The translations under genes were made by a program, and so were the position numbers. Source: Anarhynchus alexandrinus (Eukaryota; Chordata; Aves; Charadriiformes; Charadriidae). From it: DNA of 64,000 nt. Within the stretch, counting starts at the first letter, position 1, and each line of letters starts with the position of its first letter. The stretch is from NCBI GenBank assembly GCA_008711295.1, contig VUYV01000790.1:1-64000 (forward strand), written 5' to 3'. Positions 1-11,855 of this stretch are shown here, one piece after another. A model generated the notes under the pieces. It searched no databases. It saw only the letters and a program-made list of their open reading frames with translations, and was not told the origin of the DNA.

Positions 1-3000
1 TGGATATGTATATGGGCATAAAAAGAAAAAAGAAAGCTGCAGCTTGATCAATTTATGATTGTTTCTACTGGTTATTTAACACTCAAAGAATGCAAAAGTG
101 CTACTCTGTTAAATTACATTAAAGTCTGGTTTTCTTCAGCCCTGGTTTTGCCTGGCAGCCGTCCCTCACCTAGGCAGGCCCCATGGGAGGAATGTGCTCG
201 CTACGCGCATGGCTGGGAGAAGCGGACAGCCACGCCGCTTGAGTATTGAGTCTTGGGGGTTTATTTTAAACCCCCGTAAGTGGATGACATTTTCTGACAC
301 ACTTAACCCAAATGAGGAAAGAGAGGACCGTATACAGGCTGGGTTTATCTGCGATCTGGTGGGCTTGCAGAAACTGGGGTGCAGCCTGGAGTGTGGGTCA
401 GCGAGCACAAGCGTGTCCCTCCGGCTGCTCTTCGCCCGACAGCCCGAATGCCGTGCGTCCGTCCAGCCGCTCCAGAAGCTCCTGGCTTACTGTGCGTGGC
501 AGCGAATGAAGGCAGTAAATAGCTTTTCTCTGGACCTGATTCATGCGGCGTGCTCAGAAAAGTGATGGCTCTGGGGAGGTTGGCACACGTGATTTGGGGG
601 TATTTACTGCTCTAGTCCATGCCCCGTACGTTTGGGGCTGGGCTACGGGAGGCCTTCTACGGCGGAGTCGCTCTTCGCTTCCGCTGCAGCACAGGGATTC
701 GAGGCCAATGTTTACCAGATGCTGGGTGAACAAGTTACCGTAAAAATAAAGTTCTACAGCGTTGGAGGAATTATTTTATGGGGCTGGAGAAATACCATGG
801 CTACCTCAGCAGACCGCTAGCAGGAGGATTTTTCAAGCCAGTAAGTAAACCTGAAGACAGAGAGGAAGAGTGCCTGCGATGCAAACAGGGTACCAGCTGT
901 ATGAGCAGCATTGCCCTCCCTTTCTGGGATGAGTTTACGGGGAGGAACTAAGAGACTAATTGAAGCGTGTGCCCAGATAAGGTGGCTGGAAAGCAGCTGT
1001 GGGAATTGTCCACCTCTCTGGTGACCACCCTTGCTGTCACCGTTACAACCAGCCTGGCCTCTGCAGTTTCAGTACCTTTGCTATGCACTCTGGCTACCTT
1101 CTTCACGCTGCAAAGTATGTCAAGGTTATTTTTTATACGCGTGAGCTTCTCAGATTGTGCCACACTGTTGAAGACTTTTGAAAACAGAGCTGTAAGGCAT
1201 TAGCTGTGCAGCTGTTCTAACAAAGTCTCCTGGACTTTGCCCATTTTAAAATTTTTTTACTCAGGAAAACACCGATGCTAATGGGAATTAAAAAACTGAA
1301 GTCAGGAGAGTTTGTCTAAGTAAGGGCTAAGTTGGAGGGAAGAGCCAAAATTCGCAAGCAAAAATTATGCTTGGCTACAGCAGCATGTAACAGCATCGTG
1401 TGGGGATGTGGCACCTGGAATCCTGTCCGAAGAGAAAAATACACAACACTGGCTCTCCCAGCCAGGCCTGCAGAATTACTTTGATAGTGGAAGGCACCGC
1501 GCAGCACAGAGAGCATGGGAGAGCTGCTGCTCAGTTCCAGCTTTGAGTTTTTGAAGTGATTCACCTTAGGAATGTTTCCACGCTCAGGAGTCAATCACAG
1601 GATTTTGGTTTGGTACTGGATGAAAAGATGAGGTAAATGTTTTTGAGGCAGCTCTGGAAGTAGAAAGCAAGACACAAATGAAGGTTAATGGCTTTTAAAG
1701 CTTCTCATTCTCAGTCTTGTGTCTGTAAGCAAAGACCGCTGGTGCTGCAGGCTGTTGCCTGTGGCAGGGTAGGAGCTCCTCTGGCTGCGTCTGCTGTACC
1801 GAATCACTGGGAGGGATGGTGCAGACTCGGCTCTGCGCAGGCAGCCTTCATGGGGGAGCAGTAAATCTGCACCCCTCACTCCTGCTAGGATGTAACCTCA
1901 TGCTAGCCTTTGTGGGACTCTGCAGACCTGTCACCTGCGTGGGCCGTGGGCTGGAGGTGGGGTGGTGGTCAAGGAGAGACACCCACTCCATGGCAGGCAG
2001 ACAGCTGTAATCTCTTTCCCCTTCCAGAAACTCAGGGGCCGCTTGCATCTGCCTGGCAGGAGGGTGAGCACTGCCTGGTGTCCATGCTCCCAAAGTTGGA
2101 GGCAAGAGCGTCGTGGGCGCCATGATGAGGAGCCCAGAGAAAGGCTGCAGCTTCTCTTGCACCTCCTACCTTCCAGGGTGTCCGTACCTGGCACATAACC
2201 CGGGAAAAGATAAACTTGGGGAACATCCTTGGCAGAACTGGCCGGGGAGAAAACGTACGGTGCCTGGCTGAGAGCTGCCTGCGGGCTGCCTGCTGATCTT
2301 TCAGGTTTTGGAACAACAAATTCACCTTCAAAACTTGAAAACTGAGAGTGTATTTCAGCCCAGGGTGTTTCAATACTTCTATGGAAAATAATTTTACGCT
2401 CACAGTATTGATATGTTTGGAACTCTGTGCAAAGAGTTAAGTTATTGTATATTTTAGTTTTTTAATTGACTCCATATCTGCTGGCAGCAGAATAGACATC
2501 GATCTGTTTTTTTCCTTTGCTTTATTTAGGAAAATGCAGCACATAGTGTTTACTCTGCCTCCATACAGCATTACTTTGTAGGGTGAAAGTGAGGGCGAGA
2601 CCACAGTGAAGAATTCCCTCATTGTCACTTTTAAGGGTTCATAATAAATGGTAGGCTTTTCTGGATGGGAATCAGAAATGTTTCATGACAGTGTTTTACT
2701 TAACTTTTTGTATTCAGATGGGATTTTATAAACTTTTAAATTTGCTGGTTTGATCATTTAAACATCACCATTCTGATCATCAATGCTTCGTCAAATTACT
2801 GGAGTGACGCTGTGCCGGACATCTGTTAAGAAAGGATTTGAAAGATCAAATTGATGAGTGTAAACTAAATTTTATCTTTAGTAGCAACAGGCATCATTCT
2901 CCCCGGCGATAGCGTCCAGACTCCCTTGCAGTGGGAGAGGATGAGCAACTGGACGCGTAATTCTGCACTGTGAGAAGCAGAACTGTCTCTACATTGGAGT

Positions 3001-3450
3001 TTTGACTGAGAAAGGATTACAGCATTGAGTCCAACTGCAGAAGGAAACGAAAAGGAACGGATGCCCAGAATCGATCAATTCCATATATACCAGCTGAACT
3101 ACCACTGAAGTTGATTTGCATTGGGCCAGGCCAAAGCCATTAATAAGTGGCTCTTAGCTCCTTGTGACTTTCCCTTTTGAATTCAATTTCTGTAATTGTG
3201 AAGCTGTGTTCTTTCAGGATCCTTCGCAAGAGCCTACCGATTTCTGTAAAGGAGTAATGTTTTCTGTTGCACACGGACTGCCAGCACAATAGTATTATAT
3301 TGATTAATTTTTTTCCATATTCCCAAGGCTTGAGACAATATTGGTTTATTGGTCTCTTCACAACTACAGATTTGCCAGCAATCCTTTTAAGGGTTACTCG
3401 TGGTTTCCTCTGAAAACTGTCCAGGCTCTTTGTTTGTTTTTCCTCTTGCC

Positions 3451-3472
3451 TTTTTTTTTTGTGTGTGTGTGT
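3451..3472. repeat. Poly-T followed by (GT)6
   Basis: Ten T residues run directly into six GT units. It is a short simple repeat and could be length-polymorphic. Confidence 0.9.
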
Positions 3473-4370
3473 AGTGCTTTGTTCTTGGAGGTCTCCATGC
3501 CTGTTGCAGCCTTCCCTGTGAACATCGTATTCAAACAACTTCTGCAGTGTTGCTCATACAATGTGCTTTGGCGCAGCTCTGTCTCGCTCCACGCGGTACC
3601 ACTGCTCCGGACTTGCCTGCTGAAGAATGTCCCGAGGAGTGAAAAGCTTTGAGTAGAGGAACCCCTTTGGAAGGCGTTTGTGTTTTCCTCCACTGTAATA
3701 GCACAGAGCAAGAGGGTGTGAGCTCTGTGATTGATGAGCAGCTGAGGTATCGATGCCTTTTTCCATCAAGTCAGTTCTGAGTTCATGCATCTCCTAGAAT
3801 GACCACTTGTCGTAACGCGTATTTCTTTCACTTCTTTTTAAATGGCAAAACTGCCTTTGAAAAAGAAACCTTATTACCCTTAATGCTATGCAAACCACCC
3901 ACAGAGCCTCCTGGTACAATCTGAGGATTGCTGGGGTGCGTTTGTTTATTTTCACCAGGATCACTAACAGTCGCAGTACTATTTTGCTTGCGCTGCTGAA
4001 AGATGTCCTGGAGATCTGTTTTATCATCTTAGCACCGTAAACCGCACTCATTCTTTCAGTCCGCTTGCAGAATATCACGAGTGGCAGGACGTGTCCTGCA
4101 TAGGGGAATTTTTATTAGGCAGAACTTTACTTGGGAGATTTAATGTACTCCCAAGTGTTACTGATCCAGTAACACTGTCGTGCTCCCAGTTCTGCGGTGG
4201 ACTGAGCTCATCACCTGTTTATTGCTTTTAATCATTAGCTTGGACTGCATGTTTGTGAAGACTATTTTTGCTGTTCTCTCCAAGCGCCTCGTGGTTTGGA
4301 AGCTGTGCTTCACTGTTGCATTTTCGGTTTAAACTGCGTGGACTGGTGCAGGCAAATCTTTAGTTGTCAA

Positions 4371-4478
4371 AAAGCTTACTCGGTCCGCTTCGGGGAACCT
4401 CCCTGATCACGGCGTGTTTGTGTCAACCNGAAAGCTTACTCGGTCCGCTCCCTGATCACGGCGTGTTTGTGTCAACCT
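4371..4478 (+). repeat. Near-duplicate segment flanking a single N (probable assembly join)
   Basis: Copy 1 (4371-4428) and copy 2 (4431-4478) start with the same AAAGCTTACTCGGTCCGCT and end with the same GATCACGGCGTGTTTGTG plus TCAACC. They are separated only by the N at 4429 and one G. Copy 2 lacks 11 bases present in copy 1 (TCGGGGAACCT). A one-base gap between nearly identical ends is typical of two contig ends that overlap in reality but were placed side by side. A true tandem duplication is possible but less likely. Confidence 0.85.
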
Positions 4479-5710
4479 GCTGGTCATCGTCCTCCAAATT
4501 CCTATGATTTTGTGGCAGAAGGATCCCATGGGGTTATGCAGCTATTTCAGAACCGAAGTACAGACTTAATAATGCAAATGCTTAACACTCTCTCCTCCCT
4601 CTCCCCCTTCCTCATGGCTATAGGCTTGGGGTTTCCTCTCCTCCTTAAGAAGCTTTGGGGAAGAGGGTGGTCAGTAGCAATGCAAGTCGCCAAAGTTTCT
4701 ATTTTTTACGCTTCTTTTGCTGTTAAATATGATTCTTTGCTTTGTATCTTTTCCTCACTCCCCGAGACATGTTTTTCTCTTCTCGGTGAACGAGAGTGTT
4801 TTCCCTTCCCTGGCATAGAAATAATATACTCAAACATGCTTCGGTACAGGAAATCCTATATCCAGTGCGGGGAGGAAAGGCCTTAATCAGTAAAAATTCC
4901 ATTGTGTTTATATCAATCCTGACCCTCGGTGTCGCTTGGAGAAAGTTTTTTAGTCCGGGCCCCAGGCACTGGTTGGTGCTGGCGGTTCACAGCTATGTCA
5001 CTGCGAGTCCACGAGGCCCATATATATGCCAGATTTCTGCTCTGTGAGTGATTCTTTATGGAGATTGCCTGGCTGTTCTATGGGAGGGGCTGAGATAAGG
5101 GGCAAGGACGCAGGGAGCTCCTCTTAATTGCAGGCTTTTCCCTTCTTTGGAGAATAGGTTAATCCCCCAGTATTTCCTGAGCATGAGAAGCTTTCAGAAG
5201 AGAAAAGCGGAGAATTTGTGATCTATTTCCCAATCCCTATCCCTATTTTCTAGCCCACGCTACAAGCTGGCTGCATCGTCATCTTACAGTGACGGTCCGG
5301 CCTCGAGGGAGAGAGCCGGGTGAGATACTGGTCCTCTCTGAGGTCTCAAAGGGGTGACGAGTTTCTGCTGTGTGCCAAGAGGAAAGCTCCATGGTGTGGC
5401 CCAGTGTTTAAAGCAGGAAGAAAATTTCCAACCTGCCTGGCCTGTTAGTGAAAGCTTTAAATAGAGGATTGACTCTCCAAGGAGAGAGCCCTGCGCAAAT
5501 AAACATTCCAGCAGCACCCTTCCTTCGGCTCTCAATGTGGTTTTTATCAGGCTTTGAATTAAACCACTGTCCAATTATTTGAAGGCATGATTTTCAGGAG
5601 CCATCCAAAATATAATTGATGGCAATTCAACGCATTCTCTGGGAGTGGAAGGAGAGAGTTTTGCTGCTTTATCTTAAAGAGGCAGCTCTGTGGGACTCCA
5701 TGAGCCTACA

Positions 5711-6086
5711 TCAGCCTGGAGAAGAGAAGGCTCCAGGGAGCTCTTATTGCGGCCTTCCAGTCCCTAAAGGGGCTCCAGGAGAGCTGGGGAAGGACTTTTT
5801 ACTGGGGCATGGAGTGATAGGACGAGGGGGAATGGCTTCAAACTGGAAGAGGGCAGGTTTAGATTGAGCATGAGGAAGAAGTTTTTCACTGTGAGGGTGG
5901 TGAGGCACTGGCACAGGTTGCCCAGAGAGGTTGTTGAGTCCCCATCCCTGGAGGTGTTCAAGGCCAGGCTGGAGGTGGCCTTGGGCAGCCTGGTCTGGTG
6001 GGAGGTGTCCCTGCCTATGGCAGAGGGGTTGGAACTCGATGATCTTCAAGGTCCTTTCCAACCTAAACCATTCTATGATTCTATGA
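5711..6086 (+). mobile_element. CR1 LINE, 5'-truncated 3' end
   Basis: The segment begins at TCAGCCTGGAGAAGAGAAGG and ends in CCATTCTATGATTCTATGA, the characteristic avian CR1 3' terminus. It encodes the last part of ORF2, downstream of the reverse-transcriptase core. The motif [12 protein letters not shown] is readable at about 5908-5943, followed by [16 protein letters not shown]. The reading frame is broken: compared with the copies at 47.9 and 59.7 kb, about two bases are missing near 5769-5778, so the upstream part (LEKRRLQG) is out of frame with the downstream part. The shared peptide WWEVSLPM near the end places it in the same subfamily as those two copies. No target-site duplication is evident, which is usual for CR1. 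Confidence 0.95.
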
Positions 6087-6260
6087 CTCGCTCGTGGGCG
6101 TCCGAGCAGCACGTGCGTAACATGCGGCTGAGCGGAGCCCCCCGGCTGGGCAGGCGGGCCAGCCTGGGCAGGGGGCTGGGTCCCATGTCTGGCTCCTCCG
6201 GCTCTCTGCAAGATGGGAAAGGTGACGGAGGGAGGTGACCGAGGTGCATAACGAGTGCTG
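6086..6260. promoter_or_regulatory. Short CpG-rich patch
   Basis: About 13 CpG dinucleotides occur in roughly 170 bp of GC-rich DNA directly after the CR1 end. GC-rich but less CpG-dense sequence continues to about 6620. It is too short to be a convincing CpG island and no exon is recognisable beside it. Confidence 0.25.
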
Positions 6261-6851
6261 GCTGTACACCGTCTCCTGGCCTGATGCTGGGATTGGGGTT
6301 GGAGCGAATCCCGGTGGTGTCTGTGGGCAGCGAGTAGAGACCTCTGCCTTATTTTCCCCTCCTTTCTCCCCCAACGACTCTTTCTTCAGACCAGCAGCTC
6401 CCCAGGGCTCCTTTCTGGCTGCAGGAAACGCAGGCTCAGCCTAACCCAGCACGCTGCTCTTTGCTGGGCTCCCTCCTTCCCCGGCTGCTGCCCGTCCTTC
6501 TGCCCCGACCCCGCCGTGGCTCTGCCTGGAACGGTCTCTGCAAGCTCCTTACGTTGCTGCTTTTCCCTAGGGAGAAGGCTGGGCTGGGCCCGTTGGGATT
6601 GTCCCGTTGCTCACCCCGGGATCTGCCGGTAGCTTTGATTTGGGAGGCAGCTGTGTCCCTTTCCTGCGCATTCGAGGCGTTCCCACACATGGCACCTGAG
6701 CACCCTCTTTCTTTCTTTAACATTTGAATCTTGTAGGTAACAAATGAAAATAAGTCCTCTCACCAGCGCTTTTCTGAATGTTTAATTAAAGCTGTGCATT
6801 TATGACAGGAAACGAGAGCCAATATTTGACCTCTGAAATGTTTATACAATT

Positions 6852-6911
6852 AGAATCACAGAGTGGTTTGGGTTGGAAGGGACCTTAAAGATCATCCAGT
6901 TCCAATCCAAT
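6852..6911 (-). mobile_element. CR1 3'-terminal fragment, antisense
   Basis: AGAATCACAGAGTGGTTTGG, then GGTTGGAAGGGACC and TTAAAGATCATCCAGTTCC, is the reverse complement of the last 60 bases or so of a CR1 element. It carries no coding sequence and similarity stops at about 6911. It retains the TTAAAG version of the tail, whereas the copy ending at 6086 reads CTTCAAGG (in the plus sense) at the same point, so it probably belongs to another CR1 subfamily. Confidence 0.9.
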
Positions 6912-9900
6912 TGATATATAGCTTTTTCTTACCTCACCTCATGTTTGTGTATAAGATACTATGTCAGTACATTCCCAACACGATGCAACGCTTCGTTACA
7001 TGATAGACATTTAAAATAACAAACTATTTTTTTAATAGTCAGTGGTGACTGCTGTAATTCTTGGACTGGGAAACGGGCTGGCCGGAATCTTTTAGATGCA
7101 GATGGCAATAGTTCAGGTACTAGTATTATTGTTATTTTTTGCCAAATAACCAAATTAACATTGAGTAGTTTGGCTTGATGCTGAAAAATTCACTTTTGGA
7201 AGTGAATTAGGTTTTTTTTTCCTTTCCAAGTCCTGGCACTAGTTGCAAGGGCCTCAACACTGGAAGAAATAGATTTGGATGGTCTTCAAAGAACACTGCT
7301 GTGGTTCTGCCGTTTTTAACTTTTTACCTTGCTGTTCTTTCTCCCCACCTCTTCCCTGGGGAATTGAAGGTAAATGATTGATACTCTGTCTCTCCTGCTC
7401 ACTTTCTTTTTTTAAATCTCTTTTGGCTAGACTTCTCCAATGTAGAAATATTTACCAAAAGGAAAATCGCAAGGGTGGGGGAATGGAGAGAAAAAAGAGA
7501 ATTGAGAAATAAAACATAAACATTCAGCAGTCCAGGATGGTGACTTTGTTGGGGAAAGAGGCCGAATTGTTTGTAGAACCTAATGAGATTTAGGATTAGA
7601 TTTCCTGTATCAGTGGGCAGCCGCTGGGGAAAAGTAAATTCACTGCACTTAATGTACTTTGTAAGAGAGGCATTTATCTTACGTTGTTTGCATATGGCTA
7701 TACCTAAGGGGTCCCGGCCTCGGTAGGTGCCTGCCCCCAAAGAAACTCCAGTCTAACACAGACGAAGAAGGAAAAAGACTGGCAAAGGAAATAGGAACAT
7801 GGAGGGAGGCGGGCACTTGCCCGGACCTGCCTGTGAGATAGTGGGAAAGAGAGCCGAGATGGCCGTTCCCGTAGTGCAGCGAGCCCAGCGCTCGCCACGC
7901 TGCTTTTTGCAAGGAAGGCAAAGAAAATGATGTCCAGGCCCTTGAAGTGGCGTGATGCAAAGTAGAGCTAAATGTGTTTGCTGGAAAGCGCTTACAGATG
8001 GGGTGAAATGATGGGGTGAAACTTCTATCTGGTTTGTGATAACTTTTCCATCATTCTAAGAGGCAAATATTTAGTCTGGTTTATGGTCATATAGGTTTAA
8101 TTTTATTTGCCAAAGAGACGGAGTGCAATGGGAATTTTTTCAGTGCCTGGAAGGTAACTTTGCAGGTACAGAATTAAATTTTGCCTTTTTTTTTTTTTTG
8201 GTACTTGACAGGTGTCCATTTTTCAGCTCAGTTGAAGTATCCAGATTTCTAGCTGTTCTCCTAGAGCTTTCTTGTAAGGACCGAGGCATTTGGGTCCAGG
8301 AACTGAGAGGACATCTCACCTAGTCCAGTTTTCACTGGAATTTGTCTTGCACTGCTACCTGACTCTGGGTAGATTCAGTCCCCAAGACAAAATCTTTTCC
8401 TAGCCAAAAATATTTCAATGCTTACATTTGGTAGGAGCTTTGGGTGAAAATTTTCTCCTTGTTTCCTGTTTTCATGGTTTGTATTGATTGTTGGTTCAGA
8501 TAATCTTCTAGAAAATAATTCATAGGATAGAAGTTGGGTCTGTAAGTGAAGGATATGCATCCCCACGCGGTGGGCATGGCATTAATTCTTCAGAGACTGT
8601 AGGTCTGGGGAAGCACTGAAGGCTGTGACCCGTAGTCTGGACTTCTCCCTCTCTGAAATCCAGCCAAGACCCCTCCGTGTGACACTGCTGCCGAGACCCT
8701 GCCTTCGAGGAGCTCTCCCAGTACGTGTGGGGGCTGCATCCACGCAAACTTCCACCTAACCTCAGGCCAAGTTGAGTTTGTCAGGAGATTCCCTGCAAGG
8801 CTGAGCAAGGACAATACCCTACGGGATGAAGCTGTAATTTTAATTCTTCAAAACTAGGCTGCATTTTTTTTGCATCTAGGCAGGTGGCTTTGGAGGCTTA
8901 CTTGAGGCAGCCTGACCTAGCTGTGGAAGCCAGGTAGCCGGGAATTCTGATTCCCTCACCGGCTCCTTGAAAGATTGTAGACAAATCACGAGTCACTCTG
9001 ACTTGGTTTTTTATAGTTATACCAATGTGTGTATTTTTTCCTTTTCTCCTTCTAAGCCACATATCACACTCTTGCACCTTGGCATCAATGAAGGTTCTGT
9101 TTTTCACATCAGCGTATGAAAACAATCTTGCCAGATCAACCCTGGCAGCTGTCAACAGCCTAAGGTGCAGGAAATTCTTCCTTTCGGGAAGCCAGGGAGA
9201 CCTGGCTCAATGAAATGTCATCTCTGACGTTAAGGTAGATATGCCAAAGATCCAGTATGAAGGGGGCAGAACTTGTAAGACTGTTTATTCTTCTTTACCA
9301 GCTGAAGGTATGACCTCGTGCATAGTTAGACCTCTGGCTGGAGAGGGAAGATGGGAGCGTGACTGATGTTTGGTTCCTAGGGTGAAAGTTTCTTCCTCTC
9401 TGCCTCTGCCCGGGCCTTTTGGCCAGCCTCTGTCAGAGGGAACTCCCGTGCTATCACTTGAAAGACTAAGTGGAGCCATGTCTCTTTCTTCGATATGCAA
9501 CAACTGGAGTCAGCTGCTTTGGAAAAGGATCTACCTTGCCTTGGCCAATGGGGCTGAGGAGGTATATAGTCATCCTCCACCCGGGAGGTAAAAGGAGCTC
9601 TGAGAGCAGGGGAATGCATCTAAGGCACAGCTTCTTCTGGGCTGAAGGAATGAGATCCCACACTTACCACAGGCCTTGCTAAGAACACGCACGTATTTTA
9701 ATCCTCAGCAAAGTTGTACCAGGCCATTGTAATTCCATTGTACTAAAAATGTCCTCCGTGTCTTGTTTGTTTTTTTAAGCTAACCTCTGTTTCCCTTTGT
9801 GATACAGATCCCTTTTCAAACAATCCTCCCACCCACCAAAATAAAATTCTCCCTGAGACTTAATAACATTTTTTAATATATACGCATAAAACAAACTTCC

Positions 9901-10093
9901 TTCCCCAACCATTTGTGTGGTTTTTCAAATCATTAAGGGAGTTTCCTCATTCTGTGATGTCAAGAGTCACCCAGATCAAAGCCTTTACTGATATTACAAT
10001 TAAGCACTCTGCACCATTAAATTCACTTTCCACACTGTAATTTTTATAATAGGTCGGGAAGGAGCTTCATGGTTTGATTTCATTCCAGCCATG

Positions 10094-10131
10094 GCGCCAG
10101 ATTCTGATTTCTCATTAGCTCTTACACCATG
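10094..10131. repeat. Possible ancient sauropsid repeat scrap
   Basis: CCAGATTCTGATTTCTC followed by CTCTTACACC resembles, from memory, a motif found in old interspersed repeats of turtles, crocodilians and birds (AGATTCTGATCTCA followed by TTACACC). Only about 38 bases support it and I cannot name the family. Confidence 0.25.
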
Positions 10132-10564
10132 GTTTGTGAAATACTGAAGTTAAGAAGGAGTCTGAATTAATATCGGACTGGCGTCTGTCCAGCTGAGTTG
10201 TGTTCAGTGGACTTGCATGCGTATGACACGACAGGGAGAGGATATGTTATGGTCAAGAGAAAGTAACAGCTTCAAGTTAAGAACGAGGTAATCCCCTCTT
10301 GCTTCCCCCAAAATACATTCCCGGGTAGACCAAGGTTGTGCACAGCAGATTCAAGCAGTTGCTTCAGTTCTTTGTCTTTGCAGTAAAAGTATAACAGAAG
10401 GAAACTCAACTTGAAAGAGAAAGGCCAAACAGAAAATGGATCTTGCAGCAAAGGCAGAGAGGAAAAGGAAAGACAGACGTCTTTCTTCATTGAGAGATAA
10501 AGGGATAGTTTTCCAAGTAGGTGTTTGCTCTTCTTTCTACGTGGGGAGGAATGAAAGGGGAGAA

Positions 10565-10586
10565 GCACACGTGTGCATGCACGTGC
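10565..10586. other. Alternating purine-pyrimidine nested palindrome with two CACGTG-like cores
   Basis: All 22 bases alternate strictly between purine and pyrimidine. GCACACGTGTGC (10565-10576) is a perfect 12-bp palindrome and GCACGTGC (10579-10586) a second one. The segment could adopt Z-DNA or a small cruciform. ACACGTGT and GCACGTGC also contain E-box cores. No gene is adjacent, so function is unproven. Confidence 0.5.
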
Positions 10587-11767
10587 TCACCGTTCCCGTT
10601 GCCGTTAATGGGAATTGCATGAGCGCAAGCAGCTGCATTCCGAGTTCGTTGATGCTGTTGTGAACCTGCAAGGATGTGGAGTTTTGCTGACAACTGATAC
10701 CGGCCGCACTGAGAATCGGTGTCCCACCCTCCGGGAGGAGAATATATTGCCGGAGAGTTCATAATCTGGAACGTTAGCCTGCTTGACTTTCTCTGCATAG
10801 CACAATAACTAACACTGGGTGGGTGTCTCTTGAAAACCATTCAAGCAAATGTCAGAAAAACTGATCCAAAGAGAGCGTTTTCAGGCAAATATTTGGAGAT
10901 ATATAAGCTATACTTCTGCCTTGAGCCATAGAGACGGAGCGCTGCAGTCCTGCCAGCTCTCGGGTGGGAGTCACGCTGTGTAATTTGTAACAGATGACGT
11001 TTATTACCTGAGTTTATGTGGATAGTCAGATTTGGGAGGAAAGCGGAGAAATATTTGACCAAGTTGGGAGCCAGTGATAAATTTCTGTAAGCTCATCCTA
11101 AACCTGCAGCACATGCCACCACCTAATCGAATACGTTCTGCTGAGCTGGGACAAGGACTTGGTTCTGCATCAGCATGATTTACTGTCTGAGCATTTTGGG
11201 TTATAGCTGCAAACTTTGTGCTGACCTATGAATCCTGCATGTATTTTTTTTTTTTTACAAAAGTGTTGTCTAATGTGTTTTTCCTGGAAGATCCCTCCAG
11301 GAGCATCCGGGTTCCAGACACAATTTCAGACTGCGGCCAGACAGCTTTAAGGTCTGCTACTGAGTTGGGGTCGTGACAGATGATAGCTGTGACAGAGCAT
11401 CACTCTAGTACATGTCATGTCTTTCTCCACCCCGGCTCTGACAGACCTGTCTCTGAGCAGCCAGGGGATGAAAGGGCTGTGCTGGGATGCAGATGTAGCT
11501 GCAGCGACTGGGATTTGTCATACTGGCAGCCTGCTAATGGGCACTTGGCATTGTCACAAAGGGGACAGAACAATCATCTACCAGTTTTGCAGGTTTTTTG
11601 CACTAGGATGCGGACTTGGGAGCCTTCATAATGAACCCCCCCCCCAAAGACTCAGACTTTGGGGAACCATCTGTCTCCCCTCGTGGGCCAGGTCTGGCCT
11701 CTGCACGCCTGATCCATGAGACAAGGATCTGGGGTCTTGGCTCAGAGCTGAGGTTCATTTCCACGAA

Positions 11768-11792
11768 GGGCAGAACTATACATGTTCTGCCC
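11768..11792. other. Perfect 9-bp inverted repeat (hairpin)
   Basis: GGGCAGAAC at 11768-11776 and its exact reverse complement GTTCTGCCC at 11784-11792 flank a 7-base loop TATACAT. The hairpin abuts the 17-bp tandem array that starts at 11794. The loop sequence TATACAT also occurs inside each array unit. Confidence 0.85.
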
Positions 11793-11793
11793 T

Positions 11794-11855
11794 GATCTAT
11801 ACATACCCCAGATCTATACATACCCCAGATCTATACATACCCCAGATCTATACAT
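11794..11855 (+). repeat. 17-bp tandem repeat, about 3.6 copies
   Basis: The unit GATCTATACATACCCCA occurs at 11794-11810, 11811-11827 and 11828-11844 without mismatches. A partial unit GATCTATACAT follows at 11845-11855. Perfect identity points to a recent expansion. The copy number may vary between individuals. Confidence 0.95.

Larger units (their letters stand above)
1..5710. other. Gene-free avian non-coding DNA
   Basis: No exon, RNA gene or recognisable repeat is supported here apart from the simple repeat at 3451-3472 and the duplicated segment at 4371-4478. Open frames reach about 139 codons (4467-4886 plus, 3140-3538 minus). Their translations are low-information and show no domain, and some overlap on opposite strands. 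The sequence just upstream of the CR1 at 5711 shows no similarity to the more 5' part of that element, so the insertion is truncated there. Confidence 0.6.
6912..11767. other. Gene-free DNA with minor simple repeats
   Basis: Nothing coding is recognised. The stretch holds a T14 run at 8186-8199, a possible ancient repeat scrap at 10094-10131, an alternating purine-pyrimidine palindrome at 10565-10586 and a C10 run at 11636-11645. Open frames of up to 117 codons (10487-10840 minus, 7399-7740 minus) have no recognisable domains. Confidence 0.55.

Noticed and set aside
3085..3135. CCACTGAAGTTGATTTGCAT as an old palindromic repeat
   Set aside because: Suggestive, but too few matching bases and no second arm.
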